From: Pseudoalteromonas fuliginea | Lineage (GTDB): Bacteria; Pseudomonadota; Gammaproteobacteria; Enterobacterales; Alteromonadaceae | Direction of reading: 5' to 3' | Length of the DNA stretch: 33,717 nucleotides | NCBI RefSeq assembly: GCF_000690055.1 | Contig: NZ_JJNZ01000086.1 | Coordinates: 1-33,717, forward strand | Part shown: one piece after another, positions 1 through 8,489 of the stretch | Position numbering within the stretch: position 1 is the stretch's first letter | How the letters are laid out: each line of letters begins with the position of its first letter | Program-made: the position numbers and the translations under genes | Notes under the pieces: generated by a model | The model's input: only the letters and a program-made list of their open reading frames with translations | What the model was told of the DNA's origin: nothing | The model's database searches: none

Positions 1-175
1 TGAGCCAATCTAGTCTATCATGGCCAAAATCTTCAATCTCTTCCCTGCCCTGACAGCCTGATACAACAGCGCTAACAGCTAAGAATATGATATCAAATAG
101 TTTATGAACAACTTTACCTTGTTGGTGAGGGTCGTCGATTGATTCGAAATATTTAAATAGCTTAATGTTAGGCAT
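1..175 (-). CDS. ISAs1-family transposase, N-terminal 58 residues (cut by window edge)
   Basis: The frame opens with ATG at 175 on the minus strand and reads MPNIKLFKYF, then DDPHQQGKVVHKLFDII, VSGCQGREEIEDFG and DRLDWL up to the window edge. This is the N-terminal DDE_Tnp_1-associated region of ISAs1 transposases, whose members share a DPR/H..KV.HKL.DI pattern followed by a W/R-E-x-I-E-x-F-G block and LxWL. The catalytic DDE domain is outside the window. A strong ribosome-binding site (AAGGAG, 183-188) sits 7 bases upstream of the ATG, inside a hairpin (see separate entry). No frameshift is visible in the part seen, so the copy may be intact. Confidence 0.85.
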   Translation of the reverse strand, partial: MPNIKLFKYFESIDDPHQQGKVVHKLFDIIFLAVSAVVSGCQGREEIEDFGHDRLDWL

Positions 176-182
176 GGGGATG

Positions 183-198
183 CTCCTTAAAAAAGGAG
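183..198 (-). promoter_or_regulatory. Hairpin that buries the transposase ribosome-binding site
   Basis: CTCCTT (183-188) and AAGGAG (193-198) form a perfect 6-bp stem with a 4-base loop. On the minus strand the arm nearest the ATG is the transposase Shine-Dalgarno sequence. Transcripts entering the element from outside would carry both arms and hide the site, a known way for insertion sequences to limit transposase made from read-through. The stem is seen; its role here is inferred. Confidence 0.55.
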
Positions 199-246
199 TA
201 TAAGATCATACTTTTAAGTCAAGGTAAAGTTCGTGATCTTGCCCTG

Positions 247-788
247 GTTTTTTAGTCAAAATACAGCCTAAATAATGTGGTGTTACTTATAAGGGATTAT
301 TTATAAATAGGCGATAGCGCAGCATAAATGCCAAACATACGCTGCCAATTGCATTCTCCCTTATGACTTATGACTTATGACTCTTTGCCGCTTATATTGA
401 GATAGGTAAAGCGCGTTAGTAATCTGCAGACATCTTACTTATTGTTAATGTAAGTCAGTAAGGTAACGCAGGAGCAGCTAGCTAGCCCAAAGGTTATAAA
501 CCATGTGCCGCGATATAGGCCCTTGACGGAACAAATTTCAATCTTGAATGATAAACAGGGCGTAATGCTGAAAAACTATACGTAAATAGTTACCCGTTAC
601 TAATAAAATAATTGCACGGTTAATACATAAATGGATTTACGATGCCATCTCAGATTATCAATCTTTAAGTAACTAAAAGCTAAATATTGAAAATTACCCC
701 TTATAGACCTGTAAGCTCTGGTTTTTAGGATATTTAATTGTTTAATACTCTATACTGTTTAGTAGTTCTAATTTAGTGGCGAAAGTAA
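247..788. other. Non-coding stretch between the insertion sequence and the histidine kinase
   Basis: I find no convincing coding frame, tRNA or strong terminator in these 540 bases. The only clear structure is the short heptamer repeat at 360-380. It is AT-rich and presumably contains the promoter of the histidine kinase gene near its right end, but no -35/-10 pair is good enough to call. Confidence 0.5.
360..380. repeat. Three tandem copies of CTTATGA
   Basis: Three exact head-to-tail copies of the heptamer CTTATGA lie in the non-coding region beside the insertion sequence. The repeat is too short to suggest a function and could be a slippage product. Confidence 0.7.
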
Positions 789-3700
789 ATGTTAAAAAAG
801 AATATTTTTTTAAGAAGCACAAAAAATAACAAGCTGATACTTTTGGTAGTAATAACATTTATAGTTATTTCATTACCCTCGCTTTATTTATTTGAGAAAA
901 AAGTAAGAAGTGACGTTTATAATACGGCTCAAATTGAATTAAAAAGAGAATTAGAAACAAAAACGCTGTCTTTAAAAAAGCACTTTAAAGACAGCGTTAC
1001 TGCTATCCGATTTCTAGATGCTACACCACCAATCCAAGGTATTTCTCGCGCCTCAGAACATAAATTGATAGATCCACTATTGGGTACGCCAATTGCGGTC
1101 TGGCAAGAGCGCTTAGCAAGTATATTTTCGGGTTTTATGCGCACAGACGAAAGCATATTACAGGCACGTTATATTACACTAGCAGACGGTGGCCGAGAAG
1201 TTGTTAGGGTCGATCGCACTGAGCTCGGCAGCCTAGTTAGGCTCGATGGAGAACAATTACAACAAAAAGGACAACGTGACTACGTAATTAAAGCCAGTAT
1301 ATTAGATGCAAATTCAGTTTACATTTCCCCTATAAATTACAATCGAGAAAATGGCGAAATACAGCAGCCTTACATTAGTACTTTTCGAGTTGCTAAACCT
1401 GTTTTCGACGAACATAAGCAAGTGTTTGCAGTACTAGTCACTAATTATTTTGCAGACGAATTATTTAAAAGCTTAATTGTAGAGTCTCCAAAGGGCATTG
1501 CTATTTACTTAATGAATAATGAAGGTGAATTTTTATACCATCCAGATACTGACTTACGATTTGGCTTTGAGTTTAACCAAAGTAGGACTTGGGATGATGA
1601 ATTTAATGAAGCCGAAGAAATGTCTGTTGGCAATACACTGCCAATAAATAGTTACCCTCAACAATACTACTTAAAAAAACGGATTTATTTTGAAGGAGAT
1701 ATCGCGATGCTCCCTCTTGAATTAGCTGTTAGCTTAAATACTCATGATTTATTATTGAAAGTGAGTGAAAGGCGACAAAATTTCATTATTTTACTCGTAG
1801 TGTTTTTTAGCATATTTTTAATAATAACCTCTATATATCAAAGATTCATAAACCGTAAATTACTTATACATTCATTGAAAGAGCAAAATAACAAAGTAAT
1901 AGAAAATTCTTTGGACGCTATTTTTACAATTGAAGAAACGGGACAAATTGTTCATTTTAATAACACGGCTAAAAATGTATTTGGCAGTGCTCTAGAGGAC
2001 AAAGAAAACGATTTCATTTCACTATTCAACTTAAATAAAGCGGATATTAATTGTATTGAAGAAACTATAATTGATGGGGCAAAAATGCCCTTCGAAGCTA
2101 TTTATACTGATGCATTTGGTAACAAGCAATTTTATTCGATAACACTCAGTAGTATTTTTGATGTGTATAACAACCGCTATCAAGTTGCTGCGATTTTAAG
2201 AAATATTACTTCACTGAAAAACATACAATCAGAACTTGAAGGTTTAAATAGTACTTTAGAGCTTAAAGTATCCCAAAGAACCATAGAACTAGAACGCGCT
2301 ATAGATCAAGCCCTAGCAGCGAGCCAAGCAAAAAGTAACTTTGTTGCTAACATTTCTCATGAAATTCGTACCCCAATGAACGGCGTATTAGGCATGCTAG
2401 AAATGTTAAAAGAGGAGGGGCTATCTGAGCAACAGCATCATTATTTAAAATTAGCTAACAGCAGTGCACATTCATTAATGAACTTAATTAATGACATCTT
2501 AGACTTCTCTAAAATTGAAGCCGGAAAACTCGATATTGATAATCATACTTTTGATGTTGTCACCGTATGCAGTGATATGATTACTTCTTTAGCATTGCAA
2601 GGACAACGAAAAGGACTTGAAGTTTTTTTAGATACAAAAGACGTTATCGACCGGATGGTGATTGGTGACAGTCACCGCTTAAAACAAATTTTGATAAACT
2701 TAGTTAATAATGCCTTTAAGTTTACCCACAAAGGTGAGGTTAGCTTAACAATTGGCTCTAAGTACATCACCAATTCTAAACTGTTAATGAGTTTTACGAT
2801 CAAAGATACCGGGATTGGTATTGCTCCTGAAAATTTAGATAGATTATTCGAGGTGTTTACACAAGAGGATTCAAGTACGACTCGTCACTTTGGTGGAACA
2901 GGTTTAGGTTTATCTATTTGCAAAAAGTTAGCCCAGTTGATGGGAGGTAATATTACGGTTACTAGTAAAAAAGGGATTGGCAGTGTTTTTATTGCTACGG
3001 TAGAGTTGCATGTTGCACAGCAGAAAAAGTTAAATACGAGCATTGAATTAGCGACATCAATTAACGTGGCAACATTAATTGCGCGTGATAACGTATTTAA
3101 CAACGTCACAAATTTACTAGTACACGCGTGTAAAATAGATAAGGATAAAATTGTCCGCTTAGATTATTTTAGTGGACATAGTGCATTTGATGCCGACTTA
3201 TTAATTATAGATGATGAGCATCCACAAATTGATGCCCTCATTAGTTTTTGTAATCAATATGATAAGAAATATGTGCTGATTTTACGTGATATGGTAGTAA
3301 ACAAGCAGTCTACGATAGTGGCCGAATATAGCCATATTTTAAATAAACCACTTACCCAAGATCAGTTTAGCTACAAGTTAGCGAGTTTATTCGGCGCAAA
3401 TAATGAACTTGTGGTTGCAGCAGCTAACCATTTAATTGAAGAACCTATAGAGCCAGACTTATCGAATTATAATGTATTATTAGTTGATGATAATATGATC
3501 AACGTTGAAGTTGCTAAAGCTATTTTAAAACATACGAAAGTAAAAATAACCACCGCATCAGATGGCTTAGAAGCATTAGAGGTATTAAAACTACATGAGG
3601 GTAAAACCTTCGATATTATTTTAATGGATTGTCAAATGCCAAATCTCAACGGTTACGATACTACTAGCGCAATAAGAAGTGGTAAAACGGGAAGTGAATA

Positions 3701-3845
3701 TTCGTATGTGCCAATTATTGCTATGACAGCAAGTGCGATGGAAGGCGACAGAGAGCGCTGTTTAGCTGCAGGGATGAACGATTATATTACTAAGCCAATA
3801 AAGCCACAAACGCTAAAGAGTAAGCTATTAACTTGGTTAAACTGA
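789..3845 (+). CDS. Membrane hybrid sensor histidine kinase (Cache-PAS-HisKA-HATPase-REC)
   Basis: A 1018-residue two-component sensor. A first membrane helix (about residues 16-35) and a second (about 331-351) enclose a roughly 300-residue periplasmic domain of Cache type (note the ADGGREVVRVDR segment). A PAS domain (about 370-485) and a coiled linker lead to the HisKA domain, with phospho-acceptor His524 in NISHEIRTPMNG. The ATPase domain follows, with N-box NLVNNAFKF, DTGIGI and FGGTGLGLSI. Residues around 765-880 look like a degenerate receiver (LLIIDDEHP, then a C-terminal NKPLT). The last 125 residues are an intact receiver with Asp947 (ILMDCQMPNLNG) and Lys1002 (DYITKPIKP). There is no Hpt domain, so phosphotransfer would need a separate protein. 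The signal is unknown. It is monocistronic, ending in a clear terminator. Confidence 0.93.
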   Translation: MLKKNIFLRSTKNNKLILLVVITFIVISLPSLYLFEKKVRSDVYNTAQIELKRELETKTLSLKKHFKDSVTAIRFLDATPPIQGISRASEHKLIDPLLGTPIAVWQERLASIFSGFMRTDESILQARYITLADGGREVVRVDRTELGSLVRLDGEQLQQKGQRDYVIKASILDANSVYISPINYNRENGEIQQPYISTFRVAKPVFDEHKQVFAVLVTNYFADELFKSLIVESPKGIAIYLMNNEGEFLYHPDTDLRFGFEFNQSRTWDDEFNEAEEMSVGNTLPINSYPQQYYLKKRIYFEGDIAMLPLELAVSLNTHDLLLKVSERRQNFIILLVVFFSIFLIITSIYQRFINRKLLIHSLKEQNNKVIENSLDAIFTIEETGQIVHFNNTAKNVFGSALEDKENDFISLFNLNKADINCIEETIIDGAKMPFEAIYTDAFGNKQFYSITLSSIFDVYNNRYQVAAILRNITSLKNIQSELEGLNSTLELKVSQRTIELERAIDQALAASQAKSNFVANISHEIRTPMNGVLGMLEMLKEEGLSEQQHHYLKLANSSAHSLMNLINDILDFSKIEAGKLDIDNHTFDVVTVCSDMITSLALQGQRKGLEVFLDTKDVIDRMVIGDSHRLKQILINLVNNAFKFTHKGEVSLTIGSKYITNSKLLMSFTIKDTGIGIAPENLDRLFEVFTQEDSSTTRHFGGTGLGLSICKKLAQLMGGNITVTSKKGIGSVFIATVELHVAQQKKLNTSIELATSINVATLIARDNVFNNVTNLLVHACKIDKDKIVRLDYFSGHSAFDADLLIIDDEHPQIDALISFCNQYDKKYVLILRDMVVNKQSTIVAEYSHILNKPLTQDQFSYKLASLFGANNELVVAAANHLIEEPIEPDLSNYNVLLVDDNMINVEVAKAILKHTKVKITTASDGLEALEVLKLHEGKTFDIILMDCQMPNLNGYDTTSAIRSGKTGSEYSYVPIIAMTASAMEGDRERCLAAGMNDYITKPIKPQTLKSKLLTWLN

Positions 3846-3868
3846 ATCACATCCATTGTGTAAGTGTT

Positions 3869-3893
3869 CAGCTGCTATGCAGCTGATTTTTTT
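3869..3893 (+). terminator. Intrinsic terminator of the histidine kinase gene
   Basis: CAGCTGC (3869-3875), loop TAT and GCAGCTG (3879-3885) form a perfect 7-bp stem followed by ATTTTTTT on the plus strand. It overlaps the stop codon of the convergent metallophosphoesterase gene. There is no T tract on the minus strand, so it works mainly for the kinase. Confidence 0.85.
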
Positions 3894-4729
3894 GGTTTAG
3901 CTTCTACTGAGCTGACTATCGGTGCAGCTAGTTTTGTAATATCAGCACTGTCGAGCACGGTTTGCGTATCTGACCAATGTAATAACTCAATTTTTCCATC
4001 TTTTTGCTCTACAAGTGCCGTGCAGCTCTCAATCCAATCCCCATCGTTGCAATACATAATCCCATCATCCACTTTTATTTTAGGGTGATGAATATGTCCA
4101 CAAATAATACCATCTACTTTTTGTTTTTTAGCTTCGCGGATAGCGGCATCCTCAAAGGCTTCAATAGCTTCACGGGCTTTGTGTACTCGCGCTTTGATCC
4201 ACGCGGCAAGTGAGTAGTAATTCCCACCAAATACTTTACGTATACGATTTATCCAACGATTTAAAAATAATAAAAAGTCGTATCCGGCATCACCAGCTAT
4301 GCTAATGAGTTTGTTATAGCGAGTTGCGATATCAAATTCATCACCATGAACAAGCAAGAATCGCTTATTAGCTTTAGTGGTGTGAATAAACTGTTGATGG
4401 ACCTCAACACCGAATAAAGTTTGATCAACGTAGTTACGAAACGTCTCATCGTGATTACCGGGAATATAAATGACGCGTGTCCCATTAGCTGCTTTTTGTT
4501 GTATAGAATTTAATACTTGATAATGTGAAGAGTGCCAATAAAACTGACGTTTCATTGACCATAAATCGATAATATCACCGACTAAATAAAGTGTATCGGA
4601 TTCTACCGAGTTTAAAAAATCAAGTAAGTAATCAGCTTTACAATCTTTGTAACCTAAATGAACATCAGATATCCAAATGGCTGGATAATGTTGTTTTTTA
4701 CGCAGTTGATTGTTTGTCATGCCCGTCAT
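3875..4729 (-). CDS. LpxH-like metallophosphoesterase (UDP-2,3-diacylglucosamine diphosphatase family)
   Basis: A 284-residue calcineurin-type phosphoesterase. The metal-binding motifs appear in the usual order: DVH (Asp22, His24) in WISDVHLGYKDC, then LVGDIIDLW, IPGNHDE, VHGDEFD and ICGHIHHP. The closest family I recognise is the group usually annotated UDP-2,3-diacylglucosamine diphosphatase (lipid A synthesis), with the LYLVGDIIDLW and GTRVIYIPGNHDE blocks. It is a longer relative of E. coli LpxH (240 residues) and may be a paralogue with another substrate. The start is uncertain: the first ATG (4729) has no ribosome-binding site, whereas the in-frame ATG three codons later (4720) follows GGATGA at suitable spacing. 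The C-terminus is lysine- and alanine-rich. Confidence 0.8.
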   Translation of the reverse strand: MTGMTNNQLRKKQHYPAIWISDVHLGYKDCKADYLLDFLNSVESDTLYLVGDIIDLWSMKRQFYWHSSHYQVLNSIQQKAANGTRVIYIPGNHDETFRNYVDQTLFGVEVHQQFIHTTKANKRFLLVHGDEFDIATRYNKLISIAGDAGYDFLLFLNRWINRIRKVFGGNYYSLAAWIKARVHKAREAIEAFEDAAIREAKKQKVDGIICGHIHHPKIKVDDGIMYCNDGDWIESCTALVEQKDGKIELLHWSDTQTVLDSADITKLAAPIVSSVEAKPKKSAA

Positions 4730-4897
4730 CCATAGTGTAATAATTAAACACTGTAGATAAATCTAATGACACTTATGAGACACTTTAGCGAAGCCTCCAT
4801 GACAATTTACACCAAGGCACGTAATTAAAAGATTTCTACAAAGCTAGAAAAGGTGAGTCATTGAGCAGCTATTATTATGCATTGCTATTATCGCTCA

Positions 4898-4929
4898 TCA
4901 AAAAGGCCGCATTTTAAATGCGGCCTTTT
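4898..4929 (-). terminator. Strong bidirectional terminator after proS
   Basis: AAAAGGCCGCATTT (4901-4914) is the reverse complement of 4916-4929, giving a GC-rich stem flanked by an A run on one side and a T run on the other. It lies between the proS stop and the metallophosphoesterase start and should end proS transcription. Confidence 0.88.
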
Positions 4930-4953
4930 AGTCTATTTTAAGCGTGCGTGTTA

Positions 4954-6678
4954 TTAACCTTTAACAGCCGCTTTAATTGCATCAATTGCTGTGTCGATAT
5001 CAATCATTAGCTTTTCACCGGTGCGGCGGTTTTTAAGCTCAACTTTGTTTTCGTCAAGGTTGCGCTCACCAATTACTAGCGTAAATGGCACACCAATGAG
5101 TTCCATATCGTTAAACATAACACCAGGGCGCTCTTTACGGTCATCAAATAACACATCAAGACCTGCATCTTTTAAACCTTGGTAAAGGTCATTTGCAATA
5201 TCAGGAATTCGATGCGATTTGTGCATGTTCATTGGCACAATTGCTAAATCGAATGGCGCGATTGATTTTGGCCAAATGATCCCGTATTGATCGTTGTTTT
5301 GCTCTATAGCAGCAGCAACAATACGTGAAACACCAATACCGTAACAACCCATGGTCATTGTTTGGTTTTTACCGTCTTCGTTTAATACGCCCGCTTTCAT
5401 TGCTTGTGAGTATTTAGTGCCAAGCTGGAAAATATGCCCAACTTCAATACCACGTTTAATTTGTAAAACGCCTTGGCCACATGGGCTCATATCGCCTTCA
5501 ACAATATTACGGATATCAGCAACTTCATAATTAGTTACATCACGATCCCAGTTAATGCCGCTGTAATGCTCGTCATCTTTATTAGCACCGGCAACAAAAT
5601 CAGCAAGTACGTTAGCCGTTCTATCAACAATAATTGGCATCGACAGGCCAACCGGGCCAAGTGAACCAGGTCTTGCACCAATCGCAGCAACAATATCAGC
5701 CTCTGTTGCCATTTCTAACGGAGAGTCTACTAACGGGTGTTTTTCAGCTTTTAGTTCATTTAATTCGTGATCGCCACGCAGTACTAAGGCTACAAGACCA
5801 CGTACTTCGTTTTCATCAGGCGTACCATAAACAATTAACGTTTTAACACCGCGATGTGGCTTAACACCGTAGTGTTTTTTAAGCTCGTTAATAGTTTTAG
5901 CGTCAGGAGTTGGAAACGCTTTAAGCTCTTTTGATGCTTCAGGGCGTGGATCGTTTGGTGCAAGCGCCTCTGCTTTTTCAATATTAGCGGCGTAGTCGCT
6001 GCCATCACTAAATGCAATGGCATCTTCACCTGATTCAGCAAGTACATGAAACTCGTGCGATACGCTTCCGCCGATAGAGCCTGTATCTGCGATAACAGGA
6101 CGGTAATCAAGACCTAAGCGCTCAAAAATATTACAATATGCCTTGTGCATCGCTTGATATGTTGCATCTAAACATTCTTCACTTAGGTGAAAAGAGTAGG
6201 CATCCTTCATTGTAAATTCACGAGCACGCATCACACCAAAGCGAGGACGGCGTTCGTCGCGTACTTTAGTTTGTACTTGGTATAAAGTAACTGGTAACTG
6301 TTTATAGCTATTAATTTCTTTACGAACGAAATCAGTAATCACTTCCTCGTGCGTTGGTCCAAGTGCAAATGTACGGTTATGACGATCAGTAAAGCGCATT
6401 AGCTCAGGACCAAACTCATTCCAACGACCAGACTCTTCCCACAAATCAGCCGGTTGAATAACTGGCATTAGCATTTCAATGGCGCCAGCTTTGTCCATCT
6501 CTTCACGTACAATGTTTTCTACTTTACGTAGCACACGTAAACCAGAGGGTAACCAAGTGTATAAACCCGAAGCGACGCGACGGATCATACCGGCTCTAAG
6601 CATTAACTGATGCGATACGATTTCAGCATCTGATGGCGTTTCTTTAAGTGTTGCGAGTATATATTGGCTTGTACGCAT
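4954..6678 (-). CDS. proS: Prolyl-tRNA synthetase (bacterial type with editing insertion)
   Basis: A cytoplasmic class II aminoacyl-tRNA synthetase charging tRNA-Pro. The 574 residues match the usual bacterial ProS length (about 570). It opens with MRTSQYILATLKETPSDAEI, typical of gammaproteobacterial ProS. Motif 2 is RDERRPRFGVMRAREFTMKDAYSF (read here as two adjoining blocks) and motif 3 contains GCYGIGVSRIVAAAIEQN. The middle (about residues 225-405), between motifs 2 and 3, is the INS editing domain that clears mischarged Ala-tRNA-Pro. The C-terminal anticodon-binding domain follows (VPMN through FDDRKERPGVMFNDMELIGVP). It is a single gene with its own downstream terminator; GGA lies about 8 bases before the ATG. 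Confidence 0.98.
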   Translation of the reverse strand: MRTSQYILATLKETPSDAEIVSHQLMLRAGMIRRVASGLYTWLPSGLRVLRKVENIVREEMDKAGAIEMLMPVIQPADLWEESGRWNEFGPELMRFTDRHNRTFALGPTHEEVITDFVRKEINSYKQLPVTLYQVQTKVRDERRPRFGVMRAREFTMKDAYSFHLSEECLDATYQAMHKAYCNIFERLGLDYRPVIADTGSIGGSVSHEFHVLAESGEDAIAFSDGSDYAANIEKAEALAPNDPRPEASKELKAFPTPDAKTINELKKHYGVKPHRGVKTLIVYGTPDENEVRGLVALVLRGDHELNELKAEKHPLVDSPLEMATEADIVAAIGARPGSLGPVGLSMPIIVDRTANVLADFVAGANKDDEHYSGINWDRDVTNYEVADIRNIVEGDMSPCGQGVLQIKRGIEVGHIFQLGTKYSQAMKAGVLNEDGKNQTMTMGCYGIGVSRIVAAAIEQNNDQYGIIWPKSIAPFDLAIVPMNMHKSHRIPDIANDLYQGLKDAGLDVLFDDRKERPGVMFNDMELIGVPFTLVIGERNLDENKVELKNRRTGEKLMIDIDTAIDAIKAAVKG

Positions 6679-6767
6679 GTTTTTTCCGAAATAGAGTAAT
6701 TATGTTCTTTTAATAGAGCTTAAGTTTAACAGCGGATGCTTTTACACTAAAGCGCTAAGTGAGTTAT

Positions 6768-7472
6768 TTAGTTTTTTTCTATGCTTGTTACTAGGTTATG
6801 CTCGCCATTGACTTGCCAGCGAATATTATAATTGTACAAAGTCATACCGTAGCTTTGCTCGCCATCTTTTTGTTTTTTATAGGCAGGGCGGGGATCTTGT
6901 TTTAAAACATTAGCTATAAAATCATGTAAATCTGGGTACTGTGTTTGCGCATTAACAAACTCAATTGCCTGAGGGCTAAATTCAACCGTCATTTGTGTTT
7001 CTGGGCGTGTATCTGCAAAGCCAGCACTGGCGTCAAACATAGCATCTGAATAAGGTAAGTACGGTTTAATATCGATAATGGGTGTGCCATCAAGTAAATC
7101 AATGCCAGCGAGTAATAAACTAAGTTGTCCGTTTTTATACTCAATACCTTCGAGCTTTACTGCGCTCATACCAATCGCGTTTGGTCTAAATGTAGCGCGT
7201 GTAGCAAATACACCTTTTCGTTCATTGCCACCTAAACGAGGTGGACGAACCATGGCAGAATAACCTTTATCGGCCGTTTCATGAAAACGAAATAACAACC
7301 AAATATGAGTAAATTCATCTAAACCACGTACAAACTCTTCGCGATTAAAATCAGGTGCAAAAATAAGTTTTGCCTTGGCTTGTGGCACTAAACGAGGTTG
7401 CCTAGGTATAGCAAACTTTTGTTTATAAGGAGATTCAATGTGGCCAATAGCCGAAATGGTATAATCGCTCAT
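6768..7472 (-). CDS. trmO: tRNA (N6-threonylcarbamoyladenosine37-N6)-methyltransferase TrmO (TsaA/YaeB)
   Basis: A SAM-dependent enzyme that methylates t6A at position 37 of some threonine tRNAs. The 234-residue protein aligns well by eye with E. coli TrmO (235 residues): IGHIESPYKQKFAIPRQP at the start, FTHIWLLFRFHET, RPPRLGGNERKGVFATRATF, RPNAIGMSAVKL, LLDGTPIIDIKPYLPY and QDPRPAYKKQ near the C-terminus. I chose the ATG at 7472 (MSDYTISAIGHI). The same frame extends upstream to a TTG at 7487, but that adds five residues the family does not have and no ribosome-binding site precedes it. It is one gene upstream of proS on the same strand, 89 bases away. Confidence 0.95.
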   Translation of the reverse strand: MSDYTISAIGHIESPYKQKFAIPRQPRLVPQAKAKLIFAPDFNREEFVRGLDEFTHIWLLFRFHETADKGYSAMVRPPRLGGNERKGVFATRATFRPNAIGMSAVKLEGIEYKNGQLSLLLAGIDLLDGTPIIDIKPYLPYSDAMFDASAGFADTRPETQMTVEFSPQAIEFVNAQTQYPDLHDFIANVLKQDPRPAYKKQKDGEQSYGMTLYNYNIRWQVNGEHNLVTSIEKN

Positions 7473-7599
7473 AGTACTCGGATACAAATAAAATAGAGCG
7501 CTATTCTACCTTTATTTAGCGACTATGGCATTAATGTGAATAAGTTTATTATTTATAGACTGCTTGGTCTATATGATGAAAATTAGCAGGCCTTAAAAC

Positions 7600-7628
7600 A
7601 AAAAAGGGTAAGCTCTTAAGCTTACCCT
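7600..7628 (-). terminator. Terminator of the outer-membrane protein gene
   Basis: AGGGTAAGCT (7605-7614), loop CTTA and AGCTTACCCT (7619-7628) form a perfect 10-bp stem. On the minus strand it is followed by a T run, directly after the beta-barrel protein gene. Confidence 0.88.
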
Positions 7629-7650
7629 ATTAATACATGTTAAAGACTCA

Positions 7651-8220
7651 TTAAAACATGTATTGAACTGATACAGACGCTACATCCATGTCTGGATCTA
7701 TATCATCGTCAAGTTTGTAACGTTCATACTCTAAGCGAAATTGAACATTTGTTGTAAGCGCATATTCAATACCTGCACCGTAAAACGCATCTCCACCATC
7801 TGTAGAGGTTGATATACTTCCTACTGGTAGGTCTTGTGTGTAGTCTGCGTCCCATTCAAGCCAACCACCTTTTGCGTATACAGTGAAGCTTTCAGATAGA
7901 GGAAGCCCTAGGCGTGCGGCAAGTGATACGCCATCAATCTCAGCTTTACTGTCTATGTCACTAACTTCATCAAAGTTTTGGTAAGCAAGCTCTAAGCTTA
8001 AGTACTCGTTAAATTGAGTACCAACATACCCCTTGAGCATTTGTGCATCGTCGTCAAAGTCAGTGTCGTTGTCACTGTCTTCAAACTCAAAAGAATATTG
8101 ACCGTAACCGATACCAGTATAAATACGTGGAGAATCAAAATCAGAAATATCAGCGTGTGCTGCTGTGTTAAAACCCAGTGTTGCTAATGCAAGTGCAGAA
8201 AGAGAAAGTGTTTTAATCAT
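7651..8220 (-). CDS. Small outer-membrane beta-barrel protein (OmpA/OmpX-like)
   Basis: A 189-residue secreted protein. It has a Sec signal peptide (MIKTLSLSALALATLGFNTAAHA, cleaved after about residue 23). The mature chain of about 166 residues shows alternating amphipathic strands such as YTGIGYGQYSFEF, EYLSLELAYQNF, SFTVYAKGGWLEW and VQFRLEYERY. It ends in Phe after SVSVQYMF, the C-terminal signature recognised by the BAM machinery. Size and strand pattern fit an eight-stranded barrel of the OmpA-membrane-domain/OmpX type with no periplasmic peptidoglycan domain. Extracellular loops are very acidic (EDSDNDTDFDDD), which is common in marine bacteria. GGAG lies 9 bases before the ATG. The specific role is unknown. 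Confidence 0.85.
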   Translation of the reverse strand: MIKTLSLSALALATLGFNTAAHADISDFDSPRIYTGIGYGQYSFEFEDSDNDTDFDDDAQMLKGYVGTQFNEYLSLELAYQNFDEVSDIDSKAEIDGVSLAARLGLPLSESFTVYAKGGWLEWDADYTQDLPVGSISTSTDGGDAFYGAGIEYALTTNVQFRLEYERYKLDDDIDPDMDVASVSVQYMF

Positions 8221-8327
8221 TGTGAATAGCTCCTTTACAAATTAAAAATTAATGTTCGATTAAGTCAATCAAACTTCAATTTAATAAGTGCAGTGAACAT
8301 GCCAATTTTAAAAACAAGTAAAAACCC

Positions 8328-8366
8328 CTCATAATACCTACTTTAGTACTGGTTATCGCAAGGGGC
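8328..8366 (-). terminator. Terminator of the thioesterase gene
   Basis: On the minus strand CCCCT pairs with AGGGG, with ATAACC/GGTAT pairing inside and a small bulge, and the stem is followed by TTTTT. It separates the thioesterase from the outer-membrane protein gene. Confidence 0.7.
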
Positions 8367-8489
8367 TGTTTGGTTTTTAAGCAACGTGAGCTTTTGTAGT
8401 GATTTGTTTTCTAAGCAGTTTTGTACGTTTTACAAAACAACATGAGTTTTTTACACAGCTACATTTTGAATTTACAGAACAGCTAAAAG

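Larger units (their letters stand above)
1..246 (-). mobile_element. Left end of an ISAs1-family-like insertion sequence (partial)
   Basis: The first 175 bases encode, on the minus strand, the start of an ISAs1-type transposase, and the element continues beyond the window. Its outer end is probably near 246, where the minus strand reads CAGGGCAAGATCACGAAC, a plausible terminal inverted repeat; beyond it the sequence is featureless. The partner repeat and any target duplication lie outside the window, so the exact end is inferred. Confidence 0.7.

Noticed and set aside
360..380. Possible CRISPR or iteron meaning of the CTTATGA repeats
   Set aside because: Only three 7-bp units without spacers, no cas or replication genes nearby.
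929..1156. Open frame on the minus strand inside the histidine kinase gene, with similar short frames under many other genes
   Set aside because: These overlap well-supported genes entirely, have no ribosome-binding site or family resemblance, and are ordinary antisense or out-of-frame shadows.
7473..7487. TTG start five codons upstream for trmO
   Set aside because: No ribosome-binding site and no match to family N-termini; ATG at 7472 fits.
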